Source: Nocardia amamiensis | GTDB taxonomy: Bacteria; Actinomycetota; Actinomycetes; Mycobacteriales; Mycobacteriaceae | DNA: 64,000 nt | Direction: 5' to 3' | Assembly: GCF_015477605.1 (NCBI RefSeq) | Contig: NZ_JADLQX010000007.1 | Span: 1 to 64,000 of the forward strand | Part shown: positions 44,639 to 53,120 of the stretch, in pieces | Layout: each line of letters begins with the position of its first letter | Numbering within the stretch: position 1 is the stretch's first letter | Program-made: the position numbers and the translations under genes | Notes under the pieces: model-generated | What the model was told of the DNA's origin: nothing | The model's input: the letters and a program-made list of their open reading frames with translations, nothing else | Databases searched by the model: none

Positions 44639-45214
44639 TCAGGCGCGGGTGAACCAGGTGACCTGCGCGCCGTTGCCGAATTCCTGGCGCTGAGCTGGAG
44701 TGAACAGCGTCGGACGGAACGCGCCGGAGAACACGGACACGCCGCCGCCCGCGACGACCGGGTAGCTCTTGATGATCATCTCGTCGATCTCGCCGAGCAG
44801 TTCGGCGGCGAGCTTGCCGCCGCCGACGAGCCAGATGTCCCCACCCTCGGCCCGCTTCAGCCCCCGCACGAGCTCGACGGGGTCGCGTTCGACCACCTCG
44901 ATGGCCGGATCGTCGACTGGACCGAGCGTGCTGGACACCACGTACTGCTTCATGTGCGCGTACGGGCTGGTCACACCGAGTGACAACGCGGGCTCGTAGC
45001 TGCCCCTGCCCATCACCGCGGTGTCGAACCGCTTGTTCGGCTCATCCACCGCCATTCCAGCCTGCGTCCGCAGGAAGCTGGGCACGAACTCCGGATATTC
45101 GCCGATGGCCCAAGCCGTCATCGCGTCGTCGAGAGGGTAGAAATCGAACTCTCCCCCGGGGCCCGCGATGTAGCCGTCGAGCGACACACCCACGTAGTAG
45201 ACAAGCTTTCGCAT
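44639..45214 (-). CDS. Dihydrofolate reductase/RibD C-terminal-like protein, copy 2
   Basis: A 191-residue paralogue of the previous gene, starting MRKLVYYVGVSLDGYIAGPG, with VMGRGSYEPALSLGVTSPYA, YVVSSTLGPVD and DIWLVGGGKLAAELLGEIDE. The two copies share whole blocks, such as GVTSPYAHMKQYVVSSTLG, and differ mainly in the region after the first 25 residues. This is the first gene of the pair and is divergent from a TetR gene. Confidence 0.85.
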   Translation of the reverse strand: MRKLVYYVGVSLDGYIAGPGGEFDFYPLDDAMTAWAIGEYPEFVPSFLRTQAGMAVDEPNKRFDTAVMGRGSYEPALSLGVTSPYAHMKQYVVSSTLGPVDDPAIEVVERDPVELVRGLKRAEGGDIWLVGGGKLAAELLGEIDEMIIKSYPVVAGGGVSVFSGAFRPTLFTPAQRQEFGNGAQVTWFTRA

Positions 45215-45232
45215 CCATACCGCCTAACACGT

Positions 45233-45269
45233 TGTACTCTGTCTATAGTGATTTGAAATGTAGTACTAC
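45233..45269. promoter_or_regulatory. Operator candidate between tetR and the DHFR-like pair
   Basis: The perfect palindrome GTAGTACTAC (45260-45269) lies 17 bases before the tetR start. A degenerate second copy, GTTGTACTCT, begins at 45231, and AT-rich CTATAGTGATTTGAAAT lies between. Both would be bound by the TetR protein to control the divergent genes. Confidence 0.45.
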
Positions 45270-45286
45270 GACTGGAGTGGTGTCAA

Positions 45287-45865
45287 GTGCGGACCAACCC
45301 GGAACGACGACAGGCGCTGGTGGACGCGGCGATCGAAGTTCTCGCGCGCGACGGCGCACGCGGACTGACCTTCCGCGCGGTGGACAAAGAGGCCGCGGTA
45401 CCAGCGGGCACGGCGTCGAACTACTTCGCCAATCGCGATGACCTGCTTACCCAGGCAGGCGGCCGGTTCTACGAGCGGCTACAGCCGAGTGAAGCGACCA
45501 TGGCCAAGCTGACCGAGGGGCCGAAGACCCGTGCGAATATCACCGAGCTGATGCGGGAGACGGTCGGGCGCATCGAGGCCTTCCGCACCGGCTACCTGGC
45601 CCTGCTCGAATTGCGACTGGAGGCGACTCGGCGACCGGAGCTTCGCGCAGTGCTGACCGAGCGGGTGCGCCAGGACATCGAGTTCAACGTGCGCAACCAC
45701 CTCGAGTCCGGCCTGCCCGGCGACGAGAAATCGGTGCTGCTGCTCTATCTGGCACTGAACTGGTTGATCGTGGATCGGCTCACCCTGCCCGAGGTGTTCA
45801 CCGAAGAACAGAGCCAGGCATTGATCGAGGCCGCCGTCGAGCGGGTCATCGGCGGAGACGACTGA
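45287..45865 (+). CDS. TetR-family regulator
   Basis: A 192-residue repressor. The helix-turn-helix spans about 10-58 (RDGARGLTFRAVDKEAAVPA, GTASNYFANRDDLLTQAGGR), with a C-terminal domain (YLALLELRLEATRRPELRAV) of the TetR C-31-like type. GTG 45287 is the start. It is divergent from the DHFR-like pair with 72 bases between, and is the obvious candidate regulator. Confidence 0.87.
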   Translation: MRTNPERRQALVDAAIEVLARDGARGLTFRAVDKEAAVPAGTASNYFANRDDLLTQAGGRFYERLQPSEATMAKLTEGPKTRANITELMRETVGRIEAFRTGYLALLELRLEATRRPELRAVLTERVRQDIEFNVRNHLESGLPGDEKSVLLLYLALNWLIVDRLTLPEVFTEEQSQALIEAAVERVIGGDD

Positions 45866-45929
45866 ATCGACGCGCCCATAGCTTTGCGGAACGGTTGTGA
45901 CGCGCAGCACTCCGTTCGATAATGGGGCG

Positions 45930-46115
45930 ATGATCGCACATGTAGGAGATCGACTCTGCGTACACGGACACGTGGTGGGAGAAGTGGATCACCTGGCCGA
46001 GATCATCGAGGTCCGCGGCCCGGACGGGACGCCGCCCTACTTGGTGCGCTACTCCGACGGTCACGAGTCCTTGGTGTATCCAGGACCTGATGCGGTGGTC
46101 GAGCCCGCCAACTGA
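45930..46115 (+). CDS. DUF1918 small protein
   Basis: A 61-residue protein that starts MIAHVGDRLCVHGHVVGEVD and contains EIIEVRGPDGTPPYLVRYSD and GHESLVYPGPDAVVE. This is the DUF1918 family: a small SH3-like barrel found mainly in actinobacteria, with unknown function. An upstream in-frame GTG at 45897 is less likely than ATG 45930. Confidence 0.85.
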   Translation: MIAHVGDRLCVHGHVVGEVDHLAEIIEVRGPDGTPPYLVRYSDGHESLVYPGPDAVVEPAN

Positions 46116-46143
46116 ACGCCACGCCGGATCGAGCGCTAGGCGG

Positions 46144-46231
46144 CTACCTCGCCTGCGCTCGGTCCGGCGCAGGCTATCGACGGACTCCGTCCGGCAGCGC
46201 CCTTCATGCGGCTACTCGCCTGCGCTCGGTC
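46144..46231. repeat. Two inverted copies of a GC-rich dispersed element
   Basis: GCTACCTCGCCTGCGCTCGG (46144) and GCTACTCGCCTGCGCTCGG (46211) are near-identical. The reverse complement resembles the GCCGGAGCGAAGGCGGAGGTAGC units at 55957-56103, so the family seems to occur in both orientations. They lie between DUF1918 and the GerW-like gene. Confidence 0.45.
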
Positions 46232-46245
46232 CCGTGCTGCCGGGG

Positions 46246-46650
46246 CTACCACCCCTTCGTCGCCCGGCGCAGGCTACGGACGAACCGCGTCGTGATGCGC
46301 CCGTCAGTCGTGTCGCGTACGCGGCGCGCCAGCGCAAAAGCGAGGATTCCCGCGATCAGCACCTTGCCGACCGTCTCGATGATCGCGTTGACGTCCACGG
46401 CCGGGTGCCAGGTGAGTCGACCGTCGCGCAGGACGTACGCGCCGACGGGCTTGGCGCCAACACCGAACGCCACTCCTTCGCCCCCGCCCTCCCCCTGGCC
46501 ATCTTTTCCGCCGCCACCGCCACCACCGCCGCCGCCTCCGACCGAGGCGGCGGGAATGATCACTGCCCCATCGGATTCATACGGCTCCCCGTAGACCCGG
46601 CGAACCGTGATCGTGTCCCGCACCTGCGCCAGCAGTTCGGCGTACTTCAT
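46246..46650 (-). CDS. GerW/YtfJ-family protein
   Basis: A 134-residue protein of the GerW (YtfJ) family. It has MKYAELLAQVRDTITVRRVY, GEPYESDGAVIIPAASV, a run of glycines (residues about 49-59), then EGVAFGVGAKPVGAYVLRDG and a C-terminal membrane helix (VLIAGILAFALARRV). In Bacillus the family acts in spore germination, but it is widespread in non-spore-formers, so no such role is implied. ATG 46650 has GGAGG nine bases before it. The frame stays open upstream to 46968 with no clear start. Confidence 0.8.
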   Translation of the reverse strand: MKYAELLAQVRDTITVRRVYGEPYESDGAVIIPAASVGGGGGGGGGGGKDGQGEGGGEGVAFGVGAKPVGAYVLRDGRLTWHPAVDVNAIIETVGKVLIAGILAFALARRVRDTTDGRITTRFVRSLRRATKGW

Positions 46651-46912
46651 GACAACCTCCCACCCGTGCCGACGGCGTCGGACAGCGACGATCTTTCCGA
46701 TCCGATCGTATGCGAGCGGGCCGAGCGCGAGCCCTTCCACACGAAACCTGCTACTCGGAAGTTGTTCGGGCAGTGGCCAATCCCCGATCTCGAGCAGATA
46801 ACGGCATGTTACCCAGGGTAATCCAGAATCGGTGTCAGCGGTCAGGTTGACGACGCCGACAAATGGCGGCCACAATCGGCCGACTTGTCCACCCGGGGGT
46901 CGGAGGTATGCC

Positions 46913-47371
46913 ATGCGCACCAAAACAGATATCCGATTCTTCGTCGACACCGACCCCGCCCAGGTCATGGACGCCCTGATCGCTGTCGAATCACTACCGG
47001 AATGGTCGTCCTCCTACAGCGACGTGCGGGTCGCGACGCGCGACCGGTGGCGCAGGCCGCTGCGCGTCTTCGTCCGGGCGGAGCTGCTCGGCAGCGGCGA
47101 TCTGCAAGTGCTGGAATACGATTGGACCCATGACCGGTGCTCATGGGTCGTCGCCGACAGCACTCGCGGCGTGCGGGGCGGCGGCTGGTTCGAGGTGTCC
47201 GACCGCGTCGACGGCACGCATGTCTGGTACCACGTCGAGCTGTATCTACCCCTCCCGATTCCCGGATTTCTGCTCAAACGCACCGTCCGCAAGGCCAATG
47301 AAGTAGTGGTGGAGTGCTTCATCGATTTCGCCGAGCGTTTCCCGGAACCGGAAACCTATCAACACATATAG
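46913..47371 (+). CDS. SRPBCC-family (START/polyketide cyclase fold) protein
   Basis: A 152-residue protein beginning MRTKTDIRFFVDTDPAQVMD. The N-terminal alpha helix plus WSSSYSDVRVATRDRWRRP, LQVLEYDWTHDRCSWVVADS and GGWFEVSDRVDGTHVWYHVE strands, then the long C-terminal helix KANEVVVECFIDFAERF, give the helix-grip fold that binds hydrophobic ligands. It is common in mycobacteria and Nocardia. The ligand is unknown. GGAGGT lies seven bases before the ATG. The spacer to the GerW-like gene contains TTACCC-A-GGGTAA (46809-46821). Confidence 0.8.
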   Translation: MRTKTDIRFFVDTDPAQVMDALIAVESLPEWSSSYSDVRVATRDRWRRPLRVFVRAELLGSGDLQVLEYDWTHDRCSWVVADSTRGVRGGGWFEVSDRVDGTHVWYHVELYLPLPIPGFLLKRTVRKANEVVVECFIDFAERFPEPETYQHI

Positions 47372-47474
47372 CAAAAGGGAATAATTGCCCGCGGCGCTGC
47401 GCTCTGCGCGAAATCGCCTGCTCCTCCCGGTAGCGAACCGGCGCCGAATCGGCCGGAGTGCGACGATATGCACC

Positions 47475-48686
47475 ATGATCGGTACCAAACGGGTTCGGTT
47501 TCAGCCGGTGGCGGAAGATGCATCGGTAACCCAGCTCGAGCTGTTCTTCGACCTCGTGCTCGTCTTCGCGTTCACCATGGTCGCCGGGCTGGCCGCAGAG
47601 GAGACCAGCGCGAAGAACATGCTGCGCGCATTGCTGGTGCTCGCGGTGATGTGGTGGCTGTGGATCGCCTACTCCTGGCTCGGCAACGTGGTTCGCGCTG
47701 ACGAGGGCATCGCACGGCTCGCGATGTTCGCGGCGATGGGCGGCGGCTTCCTGGCGGCGCTCACCATTCCCGAGGCGTTCGCCGACAAGCCCGGCGGCTG
47801 GTTCGGCCCGCTGGTCTTCGCCATCGCCTATCTGATCGTCCGGTTGGTGCATGTCGGGATGTTCTGGCTGGCCAGCTCCGAGGACCCCAAGCTGCGGAAC
47901 CAGGTACTGCGCTGGGCGCTCGGCTCGATCAGCATCGGCACCACGCTGCTGGTCATCGCCGCGATGACGTCCGGCCGTGCGCAGATCGCACTGTGGATCG
48001 CCGCCATCGCGGGCGACTACCTGTGGACGCTGTTCGCGGGGACCGATTGGCGGTTGAATTCGGCCAAACATTTCGTCGAGCGGTACGGGCTGATCATCAT
48101 CGTCGCGCTCGGTGAATCCATCGTCTCGATCGGCATCGGAGTGGCGGGGCTGCCGATCTCCTGGCCGATCGCACTCGGCTCGATGCTGGGCCTGGCCATT
48201 TCCGGTCTGCTGTGGTGGGCGTATTTCGACGTGGCCGCACTATCGGTGGAGCACGCGCTCATTCGCGCCGAAGGTGCACGTCAGATCAAGATCGCGACGG
48301 GTTCCTACACCTTTTGGCATTTCCCGATGATCGTCGGGATCATCGCGCTGTCGCTCGGTCTGAAGAAGGTGCTCTACTACGTCGGCGACTCCGCGCACCA
48401 CACTCTGAAGGACGCGCTCTACGGAATTCCGCTGTACTCGCTCTACGGCGGCGTCGCGCTGTACTTGATCGCACTCGTGGGGTTCAAGCACTACGCCACG
48501 GGCATCGTCACGGTGCCCCGGGTGGTCGCCGCGGCGGTGCTGCTCGCGCTCATCCCGCTGGCCTGCGCGCTCCCCGCGCTGGCGTCGCTGTCCCTGCTCT
48601 GCGTCGTCCTGATCGGGCTGATCGCTTGGGAGACCGTCCGATTCGCGCAGTCGAGGGACGAGATCAGGCACGCGGCAGCCGACTGA
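47475..48686 (+). CDS. Low temperature requirement protein A (LtrA) family
   Basis: A 403-residue membrane protein with about ten transmembrane segments. The LtrA signature is VTQLELFFDLVLVFAFTMVA near the N-terminus. Later features include RYGLIIIVALGESIVSIGIG and ALSVEHALIRAEGARQIKIA. The family is named from a Listeria mutant that failed to grow in the cold; the transported or sensed molecule is unknown. The last 23 bases overlap the convergent gene's 3' end. Confidence 0.88.
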   Translation: MIGTKRVRFQPVAEDASVTQLELFFDLVLVFAFTMVAGLAAEETSAKNMLRALLVLAVMWWLWIAYSWLGNVVRADEGIARLAMFAAMGGGFLAALTIPEAFADKPGGWFGPLVFAIAYLIVRLVHVGMFWLASSEDPKLRNQVLRWALGSISIGTTLLVIAAMTSGRAQIALWIAAIAGDYLWTLFAGTDWRLNSAKHFVERYGLIIIVALGESIVSIGIGVAGLPISWPIALGSMLGLAISGLLWWAYFDVAALSVEHALIRAEGARQIKIATGSYTFWHFPMIVGIIALSLGLKKVLYYVGDSAHHTLKDALYGIPLYSLYGGVALYLIALVGFKHYATGIVTVPRVVAAAVLLALIPLACALPALASLSLLCVVLIGLIAWETVRFAQSRDEIRHAAAD

Positions 48687-49539
48687 GCTGGTGGCGCACG
48701 CCGTTCTCGCGCGGCGTCGGGCCGTACGCGGACGGCGGCACCCGGACGCCGTCGCGGACCGCGTCGCGGATCTGATCGATGTTCTCCCGCAACATGTCCG
48801 AGACGAGTTCGTCGGTCCGCGGGTCTTCCAGCACCTGGAACACGATGCGGAACGTGGTGTCGGCGATCAGCCGGATGATCTCGTCGTGGAACGGGATGTA
48901 GCGTACCCGGCCCGCCTGCGGGTCCTTCTTGATCAGTTCGAGGATCATCTCGTCCAGTTCGGCGCGGTTCTCCTCCAGCGCCGCCGCGATATTGCGGGTG
49001 TAGTGGCCGGTGCGCAGCACGTTCGCCACCTCGTCCATCACCGCGATCGTCATCGGGCGGCGGATGGTGTCCACGATGGTCGCCACGAAGTGATTCACCA
49101 CCGCGGCGGTCACGCGGTCGCCGAACAGCCGGTCGGCCACCCGGGCGAGGCGGACGGCGATCACCACGATCCGCAGCAGCCGGAAGCCGCGGAAGAACGG
49201 GCTGGTCACCGGGATCATGCCGAGGACTTCGTACCAGTAGACCAGCGGGAAGGTCCACGGCCAGCCCGCGCGGCGCCAGCGCCACAGGAACTCCGCGGCG
49301 AACACCGCGCACAACGACCAGTCGACGAACACGACCACGCGGTAGGTGTGCCCGGAGACCGGGAAGACGGTGATCCAGACGACCAGCGCCACCGAGACGA
49401 TGGCCAGCGCCAGCATCACGAAATCGGTCCACAGCATGGGCGGCTTGCGCGGATAGTCCTGCGGCTGCGGCGCTTCCCGCAGGCCGTATCGCTCGCGAGG
49501 CGAGCCGCCGATGCCCGAACTGGAGGTGGGAGCGGACAC
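48664..49539 (-). CDS. Voltage-sensor-like ion transport protein without visible pore
   Basis: About 291 residues. Three or four helices (about 40-60, 66-84, 96-111, 117-138) come first; the last is S4-like, with Arg at 117, 120, 123, 130, 133 and 137 in FFRGFRLLRIVVIAVRLARV. After it the chain becomes hydrophilic and helical (ENRAELDEMILELIKKDPQA), with no second pair of helices or selectivity filter. It is annotated as an ion transporter in relatives. GTG 49539 has GAAGGGA upstream. Confidence 0.7.
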   Translation of the reverse strand: MSAPTSSSGIGGSPRERYGLREAPQPQDYPRKPPMLWTDFVMLALAIVSVALVVWITVFPVSGHTYRVVVFVDWSLCAVFAAEFLWRWRRAGWPWTFPLVYWYEVLGMIPVTSPFFRGFRLLRIVVIAVRLARVADRLFGDRVTAAVVNHFVATIVDTIRRPMTIAVMDEVANVLRTGHYTRNIAAALEENRAELDEMILELIKKDPQAGRVRYIPFHDEIIRLIADTTFRIVFQVLEDPRTDELVSDMLRENIDQIRDAVRDGVRVPPSAYGPTPRENGVRHQLSRLPRA

Positions 49540-49652
49540 TACTGGGATCCCTTCGACGCCGAACGGTGCCGCCGACAGTAGTACGCGGAAAGCACGCTCG
49601 GCACGGTTGCGGAACACCGCGCCGAGCGGACGGGCCGCCGGTGCCGATGCGA

Positions 49653-51269
49653 TCAGCGACCGGCGCGGATGATCGCCTCGATATTGCGTTCGGCCAGTGC
49701 GGCGATGGTGAGCGACGGGTTGACCGTTCCGGTGCTGCCGGGCACCGCGGCGCCGTCCATCACGTACAGCCCGGGATGGCCGTGCACGCGCCCGTGGTTG
49801 TCCGTGGCACGTCCCAGCACCGCGCCGCCGAGCGGATGCGCGGTGAACAACGCGTTCGCGTCATAACCGAGAGCGCCGTACTCGACGAGCGCGCCCGCGC
49901 GTTCGGCGATCCGATGGTCGACCGCGCGCGCCGCGGCCACGATGTCGTCGCGGTTCTTCGCCGACCAACTGAGCCCCACGCCGTTCGTGGCCGAGTTGTA
50001 GCCGAACCGGGTGCGGGTCGGGTCGAGCACCATGCCGAGCGAGGCAAGCGCGCCGGTCTCGAACGGGATGCCGGGGATGTACCAGCTCTCCAGGGTGAGG
50101 GGCGCACCGGATTCATCGAAGATCCGGCTCGCGCTCGGCACTCCTTGGCCGTGCCCGGCCAGCGCGCTTGCGCCACGGGCCAGGACCACGTCGCCGTTGG
50201 TGCCCCAGCCGTCGCCGATGTGCTCGTTAAGACGGGGCAGCGCACCGGTGGCCTGGGCGCGGACCAGCAGTTCGGAGGTACCGATCGAACCCGCGCCGAG
50301 GAAGAGCCGATCACAGGTGACAGTGCGGGTGGCCAGTACTTCACCGGTGGGCGAGAGTTTCGCCACGGTAACCGCGTAACGGTCGCCGTCCTGCGCGATG
50401 GCGTCGACACGGTGGCCGGGGAAGATCGCGCAGCGGCCGGTGTTCTGCGCGTTCCTCAAGTAGTTCTGGTTCAGGTCGAATTTGGCGCCGTTGGAGTTGC
50501 CCAGGTTGCTTCTGGCCGCGGTGGCCGAAGGCCGTGCGGCCCCGGATAGTTCGGCGCGCAGGATGTCCCAGTTGAAGATCGAGTCGTTCGGCTGGGGGTG
50601 GTAGCCCGCCTTGCGCACTTGATCGTCCCAGGCGCGGGAGTGGGCGAACGGCGAGGACTGGTAGATGTCCGCGGGCATCGCGCTCAACCGCAGCATCCCC
50701 CGCACCCGCGGGTAGTAGACGCGCTCCATCTCGCCGTAGTCGACGGTGCCACGGAAGACGTGGTCGAAGAAACGGCGTTCCGGGGCGATCATGGCTCCGC
50801 TGAAGATCACCGAGCCGCCGCCGACCGCCGCCGCACGCCAGACATCGATGCCCGGGTACTCGGTGCAGTCCAGCACGCCGCCGAAGCTGGCGAACCGCAT
50901 CGGCACCTTGGTGACGCCGGTGAAGTGGGTGCGGTGCCAGAAGCCGCGACCGTCGGGCAGGTCGTCGCCGGTGAAGATCTCCCGCCACGGGTCGTTCGGC
51001 CAGCGTGAACCGCGTTCCAGCACGGTGGTGGCGATACCGGCCTCGGCCAGGCGCAGCGCGGTGACCGCGGCGCCGAAGCCGGAACCGATGACTATCGCGG
51101 GCGAGTGCTGAGGTGCATCGGGAAGCGGCGCAAAGATTTCCGGTACCCAACCGCGGAACAAGGACTCCCACGCCGGGTCCGTGGACGCCGCGCTGGTACC
51201 GGCGGTGGTTCCCACAGCACCGAGCAGCGCGGCCGTGCCCGCCGCCCTGAACAAGGCACGTCTACGCAC
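49653..51269 (-). CDS. Exported FAD-dependent cholesterol-oxidase-like oxidoreductase (GMC family)
   Basis: A 538-residue flavoenzyme related to class I cholesterol oxidases, which turn 3-beta-hydroxysterols into 4-en-3-ones and release H2O2. A Tat-type signal (MRRRALFRAAGTAALLGAVG) starts it. The FAD motif is IVIGSGFGAAVTALRLAEAG, with VGGGSVIFSGAMI near the flavin. Active-site residues match: Glu in IPFETGALASLG, His in TAHPLGGAVLGRATD and Asn in PGSTGTVNPSLTIAALAERN. The sterol substrate is inferred from those residues. Confidence 0.82.
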   Translation of the reverse strand: MRRRALFRAAGTAALLGAVGTTAGTSAASTDPAWESLFRGWVPEIFAPLPDAPQHSPAIVIGSGFGAAVTALRLAEAGIATTVLERGSRWPNDPWREIFTGDDLPDGRGFWHRTHFTGVTKVPMRFASFGGVLDCTEYPGIDVWRAAAVGGGSVIFSGAMIAPERRFFDHVFRGTVDYGEMERVYYPRVRGMLRLSAMPADIYQSSPFAHSRAWDDQVRKAGYHPQPNDSIFNWDILRAELSGAARPSATAARSNLGNSNGAKFDLNQNYLRNAQNTGRCAIFPGHRVDAIAQDGDRYAVTVAKLSPTGEVLATRTVTCDRLFLGAGSIGTSELLVRAQATGALPRLNEHIGDGWGTNGDVVLARGASALAGHGQGVPSASRIFDESGAPLTLESWYIPGIPFETGALASLGMVLDPTRTRFGYNSATNGVGLSWSAKNRDDIVAAARAVDHRIAERAGALVEYGALGYDANALFTAHPLGGAVLGRATDNHGRVHGHPGLYVMDGAAVPGSTGTVNPSLTIAALAERNIEAIIRAGR

Positions 51270-51345
51270 CAGTCACCTTCCATCTTCACGCCTAGCGTGC
51301 GCAGACTACCGTTATTCCTGTTTTGTGAACATATATCCGGTTTTG

Positions 51346-52941
51346 CTATCGACCGAACGGCGTCTCGTCGGCGCGGCAGGTGGCCCCGGGAGCAGGCAGC
51401 TGCAAGTCGATGAGGTAGCGCTCCCGCAACTTCCGGGTGCAGTCGTTGAGCGGGGTGTGCCCATAGCCCCCGTCCACGACGACCAGCCTGGCGTTCACCA
51501 ATTCGTCCTGTGCGCGCCGTGCGGCGGTCAGCGGCGTGACCGGATCGAATCGGTTGTTGACCAGCAGCGCAGGGGTGTCCGACCGCAGGATCCACGGTCC
51601 GGTGTAGCGCTGGCCATACCCTTCCGGCGGCGACGGCCAAGACGCGCAGGGCTGGCGCATGTACAGCCAGAACGCGCCGTAGATCGGGCTGACAGCGGCG
51701 AGATCCTTTGCCAGCGCGGGCCATTGGTCAGGATCGCGCGGCAATGTGTTGTCCGCGCAGGAGATCGCGGTGAACGAGTCGAGGAAGTCGTCCGTTGCCG
51801 CCGTTCCCGTCAAGATCTCGCGCACGGCGTGCGGATCGCCCTCCGGACCGCGCTCCAGCTCGGCCAGCAATTCGGCCAGCGCGGGCCAGCCCTCGTTCGG
51901 GTCGTAGAGCAGCAGCGCGTGCGATGACATCCCCTCGGAGTAGGTGACCGTGCGCGCCGCCTCGCCCGTCCCGACCACGATCGGTGCCTGCCGAAGACGT
52001 TGCAGCACAGCATCGTTGCGGGAACGCAGGCCGGCGCTCCCCTGCGCTGCGGCTTCGTTCGAGCCACCCTCGGCCGCGAAGGCGCAGCGCGGGCGTCCCG
52101 CCTCCGCGCACAGTCGCAGGAACTCACTCAGTACCTGCTCGGTACCGGCGGCGGTGCTCTCGATCAAGCTGCGCGTGTCGTTGGTGTAGGCGTTCGGGTC
52201 GATCATCGAGGCCAGGTGCAGCGCGCGTACCCGGTCGCCGAACAGCGCGCCGTACACCTGGCCCAGATAGCTTGCGTAGGAACCGCCTTCGTACGTCAGC
52301 CGAGGTTCGCCGACCGCGCGGCGCAGCAGGTCGAGATCGCGCGCGACGTCGACGGTGGTGAGGTGCCCGAGCAGCTCGCCGCCGTGCCCGGCACAGCCCG
52401 CTGCCAGCTCACGGCTCGCCACGGCGGCGGCGCGCTCCTGTTCCGGATTGGCCGGCGGCAGCCACACCCCGGACCAGAACCGTTGCTGCTGTTCGGCGTT
52501 CGGGAAGCAACGCACCTGCCCACTGCGGCCGACACCGCGCTGGTCGAAGGTGATCACGTCGAACCGGCGCGCGATCTCGCCGCCGAGGAACTCCCCTTCC
52601 GCCGCCCAGCGCAATCCCGAACCACCAGGACCGCCGACCGCCGCGAACAACGTGCCGATCCGCCGCTCCGGGTCGGTGGCCCGCTGGCGCACGACCGCGA
52701 GTGGGAGGGTCGGGCCGTCGGGACGGGCGTAGTCCACCGGCACGGCCGCTGTCGCGCACTCGAACTTGCTCAGCCGTGGCTCGGCGCACCGCGCCCAGTC
52801 CAGCCGTGGTGTCGGCGCCGCGTCGGCCTGTGCGACCAGATCGGCGATAGCCGACTCATGGCGGCTCGGCGTTCCGGCACAGGCGCTCACCGCCGGTAGC
52901 ACGATGGCGAGGGCGACGACGACCAACTTCCAGCTACGCAC
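51346..52941 (-). CDS. Lipoprotein alpha/beta hydrolase, TAP/Hip1-like peptidase
   Basis: A 531-residue exported hydrolase. The signal VVVALAIVLPAVSAC has a lipobox (VSAC), so it is a lipoprotein. The oxyanion segment is AVGGPGGSGLRW, the nucleophile Ser lies in YEGGSYASYLGQVYG, Asp in LLVNNRFDPVTPL and His in VDGGYGHTPLNDC; the C-terminal third is the TAP-like domain. It resembles mycobacterial Hip1 (CaeA) and Streptomyces tripeptidyl aminopeptidases. GTG 52941 has AGGA seven bases before it. It lies next to the cholesterol-oxidase-like gene in the same direction. Confidence 0.85.
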   Translation of the reverse strand: MRSWKLVVVALAIVLPAVSACAGTPSRHESAIADLVAQADAAPTPRLDWARCAEPRLSKFECATAAVPVDYARPDGPTLPLAVVRQRATDPERRIGTLFAAVGGPGGSGLRWAAEGEFLGGEIARRFDVITFDQRGVGRSGQVRCFPNAEQQQRFWSGVWLPPANPEQERAAAVASRELAAGCAGHGGELLGHLTTVDVARDLDLLRRAVGEPRLTYEGGSYASYLGQVYGALFGDRVRALHLASMIDPNAYTNDTRSLIESTAAGTEQVLSEFLRLCAEAGRPRCAFAAEGGSNEAAAQGSAGLRSRNDAVLQRLRQAPIVVGTGEAARTVTYSEGMSSHALLLYDPNEGWPALAELLAELERGPEGDPHAVREILTGTAATDDFLDSFTAISCADNTLPRDPDQWPALAKDLAAVSPIYGAFWLYMRQPCASWPSPPEGYGQRYTGPWILRSDTPALLVNNRFDPVTPLTAARRAQDELVNARLVVVDGGYGHTPLNDCTRKLRERYLIDLQLPAPGATCRADETPFGR

Positions 52942-53120
52942 GAAATCATCCTGTGCCCACGCACGGGTGGGCGTCGTCCTCCTCAGGGCTGACATCGGAC
53001 CCTGAGATTCCCCGAACGTCCTCCTGGGATGCGCACTACCCCGACGCCCGCCGCGGCCGCCACACCAGCTCGCCACCGCAGGTCGGGCAGACGCCCTGCA
53101 ACTCGCATCGCACCGCACGC

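Noticed and set aside
46651..46968. N-terminal extension of the GerW-like protein
   Set aside because: The frame stays open, but GGAGG and ATG at 46650 give the family start, and the upstream part overlaps the divergent SRPBCC gene without family similarity.
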